Positions 1 through 5,876 of a stretch of DNA of 8,039 bases are shown here, in pieces (positions within the stretch are counted from its first letter, which is position 1; each line of letters begins with the position of its first letter). The notes under the pieces are model-generated. The model did not search any database. It saw only the letters and a list, made by a program, of their open reading frames with translations, and was not told the origin of the DNA. The translations under genes were made by a program, and so were the position numbers. Source of the stretch: Chloroflexota bacterium (GTDB lineage: Bacteria; Chloroflexota; Dehalococcoidia; JACQUE01); assembly GCA_016210425.1 (NCBI GenBank), contig JACQUE010000106.1, positions 1-8,039 of the forward strand, read 5' to 3'.

Positions 1-753
1 CCGCAGGTTACGCCGGAGAAAGTCACTGTGCTGGGCCCCGAGTCCATCCTTAGCCAGGTCGACTTCGCCGTCGCTGATGTGAGCCTGGCCTCGGAGAAAG
101 TAACCATCGAGCGCAGCTACAGGCTGGTGCCACGCACGGAGCGAGGCCACCAGATCGAGGGCGTGACGCTGGAGCCGGCCTCGGCAGATGTGCGCATCAC
201 CATAAAGCAGCAGCTCTTCTTCCAGACCTTCGGCATTATGCCGCAGCTAAAGGGATCTCCAGCGTCGGGCTACTGGGTGAGTGGGATGACTGCGGAGCCG
301 CAGCAGGCGACTGTCTTCGGACCGCGGGAAGTACTGCAAAACCTCGGTTTCCTCAAGACCAAGCCGGTGGACATCAGCAACACCTCCGCCAACGTAACCA
401 GGCAAGTGGAGGTGGATCTGCCGGAGGGAGCCACAATGGTGGGCTCTCGCACTGTCGAGGCGCGTATCGTCATCGCCCCGGTCAAGGGTAGCGTCAAGGT
501 CCAGGTCACGCCGGAGTTCGAGGGACTGACGGGCGGTCGCCGTCCTTCACTCTCCGTCTCGACGGTGGAAGTGACTTTGACCGGCGATCTGCCTATCCTG
601 AACAAGCTGAACCCGAGCGATGTCCATGCCACGCTCAACTTTAAGAACCTTGCGCCTGGCCCCTATCAGGTGGATGTGAAGGTGACTGCCCCTCCAGGGC
701 TGCAGGTCGTCAGCGTCTTGCCCAACTCGATGGGCGTGGTTATTCCCCAATAA
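1..753 (+). CDS. YbbR/CdaR-like domain protein, 5' end missing
   Basis: This is the C-terminal 250 residues of a larger protein; the reading frame is open at base 1, so the true start and any N-terminal membrane anchor lie outside the window. The visible part is nearly all beta-strand and shows YbbR-type repeats. They carry phrases such as VTVLGPESIL (residues 9-18) and ATVFGPREVL (about 105-114), each followed by a 'VDxS' or 'ADVSL' step, and a third, more diverged unit from about residue 155. In the family, YbbR proteins (CdaR) sit outside the membrane and control the diadenylate cyclase CdaA. The cyclase gene is not visible here, so a c-di-AMP role is inference from family only. The der gene follows after 35 bases on the same strand, suggesting one operon. 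It has no C-terminal anchor and ends in a beta-rich tail. Family call fairly sure; function less so. Confidence 0.82.
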   Translation, partial: PQVTPEKVTVLGPESILSQVDFAVADVSLASEKVTIERSYRLVPRTERGHQIEGVTLEPASADVRITIKQQLFFQTFGIMPQLKGSPASGYWVSGMTAEPQQATVFGPREVLQNLGFLKTKPVDISNTSANVTRQVEVDLPEGATMVGSRTVEARIVIAPVKGSVKVQVTPEFEGLTGGRRPSLSVSTVEVTLTGDLPILNKLNPSDVHATLNFKNLAPGPYQVDVKVTAPPGLQVVSVLPNSMGVVIPQ

Positions 754-778
754 CTAGTTAGCCCGGCTTCGCAGAGCC

Positions 779-783
779 AAGGA
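779..783 (+). promoter_or_regulatory. Ribosome binding site of der
   Basis: The bases AAGGA at 779-783 lie five bases before the ATG at 789, whereas the ATG at 783 overlaps this motif and so could not use it. This favours the second ATG as the start of Der, giving an N-terminus beginning MPKSLVAIVG, which is usual for the family. Confidence 0.55.
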
Positions 784-788
784 TGATT

Positions 789-2114
789 ATGCCCAAATCC
801 CTTGTCGCCATCGTGGGCCGTCCCAATGTCGGGAAGTCCACTCTTTTCAACCGCATCGTCGGCCGGCCTCTGGCCATTGTCCAGAACGAACCCGGCACGA
901 CGCGCGATCGCGTCTACGGCGAAGCGAGCTGGAACAGCATCGACTTCGCCATCGTCGACACCGGTGGCCTGGAACTACGACCTGCGGAGGACATGGCCCA
1001 GCGCGTCAAAGAGCAGGTAGAGGCGGCGCTGGAGGAAGCCGACTGCATTATATTCCTGGTGGACGCACGCGACGGGCCCACGACAACCGACCAGGAGATA
1101 GCGCAGACGGTTAGGCAGTACTCCAAGCCTGTGGTGCTAGCCGTGAACAAGGCCGACAACGAGGAGCGCCGCCAGTCCGCTCCCCTCTTCTACGAATTGG
1201 GCATCGGGGAGCCCCTGCCCATAAGTGCCTACCACAACCAGGACATCGATCTCCTGCTTAACCGCGTCGTAGATGGCCTGCCGCGATTTGAGCCCGAGGG
1301 GCCGCGCGAAGAAGTCCTCACCATCGCCATCGTCGGAAGGCCCAACGTAGGTAAGTCGATGCTCCTGAACGCCATCGTCGGCGAAGAGCGCGCCATCGTC
1401 AGCGACAGGCCAGGCACAACGAGGGACGCCCTCGATACCTTAGCCGAGGTCAACGGCGTGCCGTTAGTAATCGTGGACACAGCAGGCATCCGCCGGCGTG
1501 GCCGCGTCGAGAGGGGCGTCGAGCGTTACAGCGTGCTGCGCGCCATGCGCGCCATCGAGCGGGCTGAGATAGCGCTACTGGTGCTGGACGCCCAGGAGAT
1601 GCTGACGGCGCAGGACGCCCACATCGCCGGCTACATCTGGCAGGCGTATAAGGGCCTCGTAGTAGTCGTGAACAAATGGGACCTAGCGCCTGAGCTGGGG
1701 CTGGAAGAAGAGGCATGCCGACGCCACATCCGCTCCGGCCTCAAGTTCGCCCCAGCCGCGCCCATCCATTTCATCTCGGCGACCCTGGGCCAGGGCATTG
1801 AGGATGTCCTTGCCTCGGCCCAGTCGGTTTTCTCCTCCCGGCGCCAGCGCATCCCGACCCCCACCGTAAACCGAGTCCTCCAGGACGCCCTGGGGTCACA
1901 CGCGCCCCCGCTGGTCGGCAATAAGCGCTTCAAGGTGTTCTACGCTACTCAGGACGACGTCAGCCCTCCAGGCTTCACCATCTTCGTCAACGACCCCGCC
2001 TTGCTTCATTTCTCCTATCGGCGCTATCTTGAAAACAGGCTGAGACAGGCCTTCGGCTTTTTAGGCACGCCTTTGCGCTTGAACTTTAAGAGACGGAGCG
2101 AAAGAGAAAGATGA
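789..2114 (+). CDS. der: Ribosome-associated double GTPase Der (EngA)
   Basis: Der is an essential GTPase that binds the 50S ribosomal subunit during late assembly. The 441-residue product has the full family layout. GTPase domain 1 has the P-loop GRPNVGKS at 10-17, DTGG at 57-60 and NKAD at 120-123. Domain 2 has GRPNVGKS at 183-190, DTAG at 230-233, NKWD at 295-298 and ISA at 329-331. A C-terminal KH-like domain (about 350-435) contains PPGFTIFVN and the SYRRYLENRLR stretch. Length is normal for the family. The residue after the second P-loop is Met (GKSM), where Ser or Thr is usual; the required Ser of GK[ST] is intact, so activity is expected. I chose the ATG at 789 over 783 because of the Shine-Dalgarno spacing. 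The stop overlaps the plsY start as ATGA, implying coupled translation. Confidence 0.97.
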   Translation: MPKSLVAIVGRPNVGKSTLFNRIVGRPLAIVQNEPGTTRDRVYGEASWNSIDFAIVDTGGLELRPAEDMAQRVKEQVEAALEEADCIIFLVDARDGPTTTDQEIAQTVRQYSKPVVLAVNKADNEERRQSAPLFYELGIGEPLPISAYHNQDIDLLLNRVVDGLPRFEPEGPREEVLTIAIVGRPNVGKSMLLNAIVGEERAIVSDRPGTTRDALDTLAEVNGVPLVIVDTAGIRRRGRVERGVERYSVLRAMRAIERAEIALLVLDAQEMLTAQDAHIAGYIWQAYKGLVVVVNKWDLAPELGLEEEACRRHIRSGLKFAPAAPIHFISATLGQGIEDVLASAQSVFSSRRQRIPTPTVNRVLQDALGSHAPPLVGNKRFKVFYATQDDVSPPGFTIFVNDPALLHFSYRRYLENRLRQAFGFLGTPLRLNFKRRSERER

Positions 2115-2773
2115 GAGTCCTCGTCTGGATCGCTGTGGGCATCCTGGCCTATCTCATCGGGACGATCCCCTTCGGCTACCTGGCCGGCAGGCTCGTCGCC
2201 GGCGTAGACGTGCGCCAGAAGGGGAGTGGCTCAACCGGAGCGACGAACGTCTTGCGCACCGCGGGCCTCGGACCTTCGCTGCTGGTCTTTATCGCCGACC
2301 TGGGCAAAGGGGCTGCCGCTGCCGGCCTGGGCATCTGGCTTCTAGGGCCGACCTGGGGCCCGGTGCTGACGGGCAACATGGCGGTCATCGGCCATAGCTG
2401 GCCGATCTACCTGGGCTTCAAAGGCGGTCGGGGGGTCCTCACCGGCCTGGGTGCCCTCTTCGTTCTGTCTCCGTGGCTGGGGCTGGCAGCGCTGCTCGTC
2501 GCTGTCGTCGTGACCGCTCCCACCCGCTACGTCTCTGCCGGCTCCCTAGCGGGCGTCCTCACCGGCGTGGGCGGCCTCACCATCATGGGGGCCCTCGGCA
2601 GCAAGCCCCTGGCCTTCCTGCTTTACGGCTGGGTCGCCGGGCCCCTCATCATTATCCGACACCGGGGCAATATCATCCGCCTGATCAGGGGCACAGAAAG
2701 CAAGCTGGGCCAGCGTGCCAAGAAACAGGACCCGCAATCACAAAAGAAGGCTAGGAACGCATGGCAAAGATAG
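2111..2773 (+). CDS. plsY: Acyl-phosphate:glycerol-3-phosphate acyltransferase PlsY
   Basis: PlsY is an integral membrane enzyme that moves an acyl group from acyl-phosphate to position 1 of glycerol-3-phosphate, giving lysophosphatidic acid, the first step of phospholipid synthesis. The 220-residue protein has several hydrophobic segments (about 3-25, 55-80, 84-100, 112-137, 142-165 and 168-183) and the three cytoplasmic family motifs: GSGSTGATN at 38-46, the GHSWPIYLGFKGGRGV motif starting at residue 94, and RHRGNIIRLIRGTE at 183-196. The glycine-rich loop reads GGRGV instead of the common GGKGV, a conservative change. A basic, Gln/Lys-rich tail follows residue 200. It overlaps der by 4 bases and gpsA by 13. 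Its partner gpsA next door supplies the substrate, which supports the call. No PlsX (acyl-phosphate maker) is in the window. Confidence 0.96.
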   Translation: MRVLVWIAVGILAYLIGTIPFGYLAGRLVAGVDVRQKGSGSTGATNVLRTAGLGPSLLVFIADLGKGAAAAGLGIWLLGPTWGPVLTGNMAVIGHSWPIYLGFKGGRGVLTGLGALFVLSPWLGLAALLVAVVVTAPTRYVSAGSLAGVLTGVGGLTIMGALGSKPLAFLLYGWVAGPLIIIRHRGNIIRLIRGTESKLGQRAKKQDPQSQKKARNAWQR

Positions 2774-3780
2774 CCGTCATCGGCACCACCACCTGGGGCC
2801 TGACCCTCGGAATAATCCTGGCCAGGAACGGCAGAGAGGTGAGCGTCCTCGCCCGACGGGAGGAGGAAGCCGCCACCCTGACCACTGCGAAGATGAGCCC
2901 TGACAAGCTCCCAGGCATCACGTTCCCGCCCAACCTCCGCTTCACCGCATCCCCCGATGCCGCTCTCTCGGACGCCGCGCTCGTCATCATCGCCGTGCCA
3001 TCCCAGACGTTCCGCGCCAATGTCCTAGCCATCCGAGAGCACCTCGGGCCACAGATGATCATACTCAGTGCCAGTAAGGGCTTGGAGGCCGCCACTTCCT
3101 TACGGATGTCCCAGGTGCTCCAGGAGGAGCTGGACCCCTCCTGGCACGACAACATCTGCGTACTGTCAGGCCCCAACCTGGCCCTCGAGATCGCACAGGG
3201 CATGCCGTCCACGACAGTTGTGGCGGCCAAGCAGCACGCCATCGCTGACCGGGTGCAGGAGATGGTCATGACGCCCAATTTCCGCGTCTATTCCCACAAC
3301 GATATGGTGGGAGTAGAGCTGGGGGGCGCCTTGAAGAACATCATCGCCCTCGGGGCCGGCATCAGCGACGGTTGGGGCTATGGCGCCAACGCCAAGGCCG
3401 CCTTTATGACCAGGGGCCTGGCGGAGATCACCCGGCTCGGCGTCGCCGCCGGGGCCAACCCCCTCACTTTCGCGGGGCTCTCCGGCCTGGGCGACCTGGT
3501 CGCCACCTGCACCAGTCGCCTCAGCCGCAACCGCTACGTCGGCGAGGAGCTAGCCAGGGGCCGCTCCCTCCAGGACATCCTGGCCAACCTCCACCACGTC
3601 GCCGAAGGCGTGGACACGACGCGGGCAGCGCTGCGCCTGGCCGCTCCCCATAAAATAGAGATGCCTATAGCGCAGCAGATGTACCGTGTGCTCTTCGAGG
3701 GGCTGGACCCGCGGCAGGCAGGCCGGGAGCTGATGGAGCGGGAGCCGAAGCGGGAGCTTCTGGGGTTAGCCGAAACCTAA
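2761..3780 (+). CDS. gpsA: NAD(P)-dependent glycerol-3-phosphate dehydrogenase
   Basis: GpsA reduces dihydroxyacetone phosphate to sn-glycerol-3-phosphate in the cytoplasm, feeding PlsY. The 339-residue length is typical. The N-terminal Rossmann fold begins KIAVIG, followed by GTTTWG at 8-13, where most family members have GAGSWG or similar; the second glycine is a Thr here. Further family marks are SASKGLE (103-109), LSGPN (135-139), the catalytic lysine in GGALKN (Lys192), GANAKAAFMTRGL (208-220), GLSGLGDL (239-246), SRNR (255-258) and AEGVDTT (281-287). AGGA at 2753-2756 gives a Shine-Dalgarno four bases before the ATG, inside the end of plsY. The gene ends with TAA directly against the stop codon of the opposite-strand lipoprotein gene, with no terminator seen between them. 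Identity is secure; cofactor preference cannot be read with certainty. Confidence 0.96.
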   Translation: MAKIAVIGTTTWGLTLGIILARNGREVSVLARREEEAATLTTAKMSPDKLPGITFPPNLRFTASPDAALSDAALVIIAVPSQTFRANVLAIREHLGPQMIILSASKGLEAATSLRMSQVLQEELDPSWHDNICVLSGPNLALEIAQGMPSTTVVAAKQHAIADRVQEMVMTPNFRVYSHNDMVGVELGGALKNIIALGAGISDGWGYGANAKAAFMTRGLAEITRLGVAAGANPLTFAGLSGLGDLVATCTSRLSRNRYVGEELARGRSLQDILANLHHVAEGVDTTRAALRLAAPHKIEMPIAQQMYRVLFEGLDPRQAGRELMEREPKRELLGLAET

Positions 3781-4758
3781 CTAACTCTTGCGGAAGTTGA
3801 CCTTCATATTCTGGCGTCCGGCGCCGGTGGGCGCGCAATCCGTGTCGGTGGTCTCGATGAGAAGGCGTGGTGAGACCTGGTTGCCGCCGCTATCGATGAT
3901 GTAGACGTACCAGCGCCCCGCTTTCGGCTTGATGTCCAATATCACACCGTACTTCCCATCCCCTCCTGTCGGGTCCGTCGTGTGGCTCCACTCCTTCCAT
4001 ATATCGTCGCCCGCCACGACCCTATACCCGGCCACCCCATTGCCCTGTGCATCCAAAAGCGTCCCACCGATGGCCGTCAGGCCGCAGTTGGGCTCGGTTG
4101 TTATGCTATCCTGCCGGAATAGATAGGGTGACGGCGTGGGCGTAGGCGACGATGTAGGCGTTGGCGGCAGCGTTGGGGTAGCGGTGGGAGTGGGCGCAGC
4201 CGCCGTAGGTGTCGGGGTAGCAGTCGCCGGAGCTGATGTGGCAGTGGGGCTGGCGACCGACGTTGGAGCAGCCGTGGTGGGTGTTGGCTTCACGCCCCCC
4301 TTTGGTATCAGGAGTTTCTGGCCAACGCGGACGTAGCTCCTGTCCGGGATCTCATTCAGCTTTGCTAGGTCGTCCACAGTCACCTTGTACATCGACGCGA
4401 TGCCGTACAAAGTCTCGCCCGATTGCACGATATGCGCCAGGTCACCCGGCTCAACGTTGCTGCCGGCCGGTTTGGTAGCCGAAGGTGAGGCCTGGAATGT
4501 AGAAGTGGGCGAAGGTGAGGCTATGGGGCTAACGGGGGAGCCGAGGGGCTGGTTCAGCAGGACCGGAGTTGGCTGGACGGGAGAAAGCGTGGCCGTCGGC
4601 ACAGAGCCAGCCGGCTTCTTGGCCGCCGCGGCGTCTTCCGCCGACTTACCCTTGCTCTTGGAGCAACCGCCTAGCAACCCAAGAACCAGAACAAGCGCGA
4701 GGGCTATAAGGAAAAGCGTCCGAACCTGCCGCACTATGCTGTAGCTGATCCTCTTCAA
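3781..4758 (-). CDS. LysM-domain lipoprotein with Thr/Pro-rich linkers
   Basis: This is a predicted secreted, lipid-anchored cell-envelope protein of 325 residues. The N-terminus is a lipoprotein signal: basic residues (KR, RQVR), a hydrophobic core at 14-29 and a lipobox LGGC with Cys32. A Ser/Pro/Thr-rich linker (about 51-100) leads to one LysM repeat at 109-152 (HIVQSGETLYGIA to VGQKLLIP), a fold that binds peptidoglycan or other GlcNAc polymers. A second linker of Thr-Pro/Ala repeats covers about 156-211. The last 113 residues form a beta-rich domain with two cysteines (225 and 308) that could form a disulfide, and with GGTLLDAQGNGVAGYRV, which resembles carboxypeptidase-regulatory-like or Big-type folds. 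The start is uncertain: TTG at 4758 is the furthest supported codon but lacks a clear Shine-Dalgarno, and a GTG at 4734 would give a normal 24-residue signal peptide. Exact function is unknown; envelope binding is inference. Confidence 0.85.
   Translation of the reverse strand: MKRISYSIVRQVRTLFLIALALVLVLGLLGGCSKSKGKSAEDAAAAKKPAGSVPTATLSPVQPTPVLLNQPLGSPVSPIASPSPTSTFQASPSATKPAGSNVEPGDLAHIVQSGETLYGIASMYKVTVDDLAKLNEIPDRSYVRVGQKLLIPKGGVKPTPTTAAPTSVASPTATSAPATATPTPTAAAPTPTATPTLPPTPTSSPTPTPSPYLFRQDSITTEPNCGLTAIGGTLLDAQGNGVAGYRVVAGDDIWKEWSHTTDPTGGDGKYGVILDIKPKAGRWYVYIIDSGGNQVSPRLLIETTDTDCAPTGAGRQNMKVNFRKS
4126..4293 (-). repeat. Thr/Pro/Ala low-complexity linker repeats in the lipoprotein gene
   Basis: On the coding strand this stretch is made of short imperfect repeats of Thr, Pro, Ala and Ser codons (ACGCCTAC, GCTACCCC and variants) encoding units such as TPTPT and APTPTAT. 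It is a flexible secreted linker, residues 156-211 of the LysM lipoprotein. Because the repeats are degenerate and in frame, this is codon-level repetition rather than a CRISPR or tandem-repeat array. Confidence 0.75.
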
Positions 4759-4778
4759 CCCGCGTGTGTAGTCGCGGG
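4759..4778 (-). repeat. Perfect 6-bp stem-loop touching the lipoprotein TTG start
   Basis: The arms CCCGCG (4759-4764) and CGCGGG (4773-4778) pair perfectly around an 8-base loop. In the - strand transcript the hairpin ends directly before the TTG codon at 4758, where a Shine-Dalgarno would lie. It could hide the start from ribosomes, or it could mean that translation begins further in at the GTG at 4734. No T-run follows, so it is not a standard terminator. Confidence 0.45.
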
Positions 4779-4782
4779 GCAG

Positions 4783-4799
4783 CGGTCTAAACCAGACCG
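4783..4799 (-). repeat. Perfect 6-bp stem-loop between the Dabb and lipoprotein genes
   Basis: CGGTCT (4783-4788) and AGACCG (4794-4799) form a perfect inverted repeat with a 5-base loop. It lies 25 bases after the Dabb stop codon and four bases before the second hairpin on the - strand. With no T-tract after it, it is not a clear rho-independent terminator; an mRNA-processing or stabilising hairpin, or a protein-binding site, are alternatives. Confidence 0.4.
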
Positions 4800-4824
4800 A
4801 TAGAAGCGGCGGGGGCAGGGGCCC

Positions 4825-5115
4825 TTAATACTCAAAGACAGCCACCACGGAATCACCACGGATGGGCACGAACTTCGCCCCACCGGCCCGGTGGTCGGGG
4901 TTATCCATGTAGGCCTGCCAGGTCGCAGCGTCATCGAACTCGCAGATCCAAGAGTGGGTGAAGCCGGACATGGTCTGGGGGATCGCCTTCCCCAGGATGG
5001 GATTCCTAATAGTTGGTATCTTGGATGGCAGCGACCGCAGGTGATTGAGGAAATCGTCCACCGCTTCCTGGGGCGCACCGTCCTTGAACTTCAAGAGAAC
5101 GATGTGCTTGATCAT
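4825..5115 (-). CDS. Dabb-family (stress-responsive alpha/beta barrel) protein
   Basis: This 96-residue protein matches the Dabb family, small dimeric ferredoxin-like alpha/beta barrels. Members range from plant stress proteins to polyketide cyclase relatives (olivetolic acid cyclase type) and many bacterial proteins of unknown role. Visible marks are the opening strand MIKHIVLLKFKDG (residues 1-13), a helix with AVDDFLNHLRSLP, the core HSWICEFDDAATWQAYMDNPDH (about 56-77, shown in part) and a final strand SVVAVFEY. The conserved His near the start (His4) and the xxPxH segment are both present. I chose the ATG at 5115 because AAAGGGG lies seven bases upstream; the frame runs on to a TTG at 5229, but that extension crosses the predicted promoter. 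It is the first gene of a probable two-gene unit with the downstream lipoprotein. Substrate unknown. Confidence 0.88.
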   Translation of the reverse strand: MIKHIVLLKFKDGAPQEAVDDFLNHLRSLPSKIPTIRNPILGKAIPQTMSGFTHSWICEFDDAATWQAYMDNPDHRAGGAKFVPIRGDSVVAVFEY

Positions 5116-5122
5116 AGCTACA

Positions 5123-5129
5123 CCCCTTT
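5123..5129 (-). promoter_or_regulatory. Ribosome binding site of the Dabb gene
   Basis: AAAGGGG on the - strand lies seven bases before the ATG at 5115. It is the best Shine-Dalgarno in the region and fixes this start over the longer TTG alternative at 5229. The motif is part of a CCACAAAGGGGT stretch that recurs, inverted, in the promoter about 65 bases upstream. Confidence 0.65.
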
Positions 5130-5187
5130 GTGGCTTATGCACAAGTCCACAACCGCGACCGCGGCTAGAAGCTAAACGATTGCAAAG

Positions 5188-5216
5188 AGTATACCCCACG
5201 AAAGGGGTAAAGTCTA
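5188..5216 (-). promoter_or_regulatory. Sigma-70-type promoter of the Dabb/lipoprotein unit
   Basis: Read on the - strand, TAGACT (5216-5211) is followed after 17 bases by TATACT (5193-5188). The -10 matches TATAAT at five of six positions; the -35 matches TTGACA at four of six. Transcription would begin near 5180, leaving an untranslated leader of about 65 bases before the ATG at 5115. A perfect inverted repeat fills the spacer, suggesting control by a DNA-binding protein. Confidence 0.45.
5192..5209. promoter_or_regulatory. Inverted repeat TACCCC-N6-GGGGTA in promoter spacer (possible operator)
   Basis: The perfect 6-bp arms 5192-5197 and 5204-5209 are separated by ACGAAA. The element sits between the predicted -35 and -10 boxes of the - strand promoter and shares two bases with the -10, a classic position for a repressor site. 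That it binds a regulator is inference; no regulator gene is recognisable in the window. Confidence 0.4.
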
Positions 5217-5218
5217 TC

Positions 5219-5231
5219 TTTTGGACCAAAA
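5219..5231. promoter_or_regulatory. Palindrome TTTTGG-A-CCAAAA next to the -35 box (possible operator)
   Basis: A perfect 6-1-6 palindrome lies two bases upstream of the predicted -35 box (5211-5216) of the - strand promoter, inside the divergent region. The position suits an activator or repressor dimer. Function is inference from position and symmetry only. Confidence 0.4.
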
Positions 5232-5353
5232 CACTCTCATCTCATAGGCTTCTGAAATAGGTATCGAATTGCGGATGGATTGGGGCCCCGGTCATTTTCA
5301 TCATTTTCTACCAGCGTCGGATGGTGTTCGGACTGCAGAGGCCGTAGGCTATC

Positions 5354-5381
5354 TTGACATCTCCCCGACCCAGGGTATGAT
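5354..5381 (+). promoter_or_regulatory. Sigma-70-type promoter of the SnoaL-like gene
   Basis: A perfect TTGACA (5354-5359), a 16-base spacer and TATGAT (5376-5381, five of six matches) form the best promoter in the window. Transcription would start near 5388, leaving about 20 bases before the ATG at 5409, with GGGGG at 5398-5402 as Shine-Dalgarno six bases from the start. It probably also serves the phosphatase gene downstream. Confidence 0.68.
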
Positions 5382-5408
5382 GGCAGCATCTTGTCATGGG
5401 GGTGATCG

Positions 5409-5828
5409 ATGACGCCAGGGGAACTCGAGGATCGTGCTGCCATCAAAGAAGTCATGGTCCGCTATGCTCATGGCCTGGATCAGCGCGATTACGCCATGCT
5501 TGCCGCTTGCTTTACGCCAGACGCCTACGCCGACTACGGAAGCTTCAAGGATTCCGGGGTGGAGAAGATCATCGACTTCCTCCGCAGCGTGCTGCCCCGC
5601 TTCGAGAAAACGATGCACTTCCTAGGCAACCAGCTTATCACGTTCCGAGAGCGTGAAGCTGAGGTGGAGACCTACGTTGTAGCCTATCACGTTATCCCCT
5701 CGGAGAGCGGGCGAAAGCTCCTGGTGGTCGGCGCGCGCTACCTGGACAGGATGGTGCCAGTGGACGGGCGCTGGGTCGTCCAACACCGCGTCGAAGCCTT
5801 CGACTGGCGTCAGACAAGCGCGTTGTAG
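5409..5828 (+). CDS. SnoaL/NTF2-like domain protein
   Basis: This 139-residue protein fits the NTF2-like superfamily, closest by eye to the SnoaL_4 type. It has an N-terminal helix with LEDRAAIKEVMVRYAHGLDQRD (residues 6-27, shown in part), then MLAACFTPDAYADYG (30-44), a central MHFLGNQLITF (69-79) and C-terminal strands ending in GRWVVQHRVEAFDW (120-133). Such cone-shaped folds form dimers and serve as cyclases, dehydratases, isomerases or non-catalytic binding proteins; the His, Asp and Tyr residues lining the expected pocket are present, but the reaction cannot be read from sequence. Its own promoter and a good Shine-Dalgarno support the start. The phosphatase-like gene follows 48 bases on, probably co-transcribed. 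The divergent neighbour is another small alpha/beta-barrel protein. Confidence 0.85.
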   Translation: MTPGELEDRAAIKEVMVRYAHGLDQRDYAMLAACFTPDAYADYGSFKDSGVEKIIDFLRSVLPRFEKTMHFLGNQLITFREREAEVETYVVAYHVIPSESGRKLLVVGARYLDRMVPVDGRWVVQHRVEAFDWRQTSAL

Positions 5829-5865
5829 ACTCGTCAAACCATGGGTCCAACCCACAGCTTGCTAA

Positions 5866-5872
5866 AGAGAGG
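5866..5872 (+). promoter_or_regulatory. Ribosome binding site of the phosphatase-like gene
   Basis: AGAGAGG at 5866-5872 precedes the ATG at 5877 by four bases. The upstream in-frame ATG at 5841 has no such motif, so 5877 is the better start. Confidence 0.6.
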
Positions 5873-5876
5873 AACA

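Noticed and set aside
4126..4293. Repetitive stretch considered as a CRISPR or satellite array
   Set aside because: No regular repeat and spacer lengths; it encodes an in-frame Thr/Pro linker.
4136..4744. + strand frames opposite the lipoprotein, including a Val/Gly-rich one
   Set aside because: These are complements of the Thr/Pro repeat codons; the - strand frame has a signal peptide, lipobox and LysM domain.
4783..4799. Hairpin considered as a rho-independent terminator after the Dabb gene
   Set aside because: No run of T follows it on the - strand, and the downstream gene is in the same direction.
5116..5229. N-terminal extension of the Dabb protein to a TTG at 5229
   Set aside because: The extension crosses the predicted promoter, lacks family similarity and has no Shine-Dalgarno, whereas 5115 has a good one.
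5282..5289. GGGGCCCC palindrome in the divergent region
   Set aside because: Short and likely by chance in GC-rich DNA; no promoter element is aligned with it.
5237..5455. Small - strand open frame across the divergent region
   Set aside because: It has no ribosome binding site or family-like features and overlaps the + strand promoter and the start of the SnoaL-like gene.
5841..5876. Upstream ATG for the phosphatase-like gene
   Set aside because: No ribosome binding site before it; the ATG at 5877 has AGAGAGG at proper spacing.
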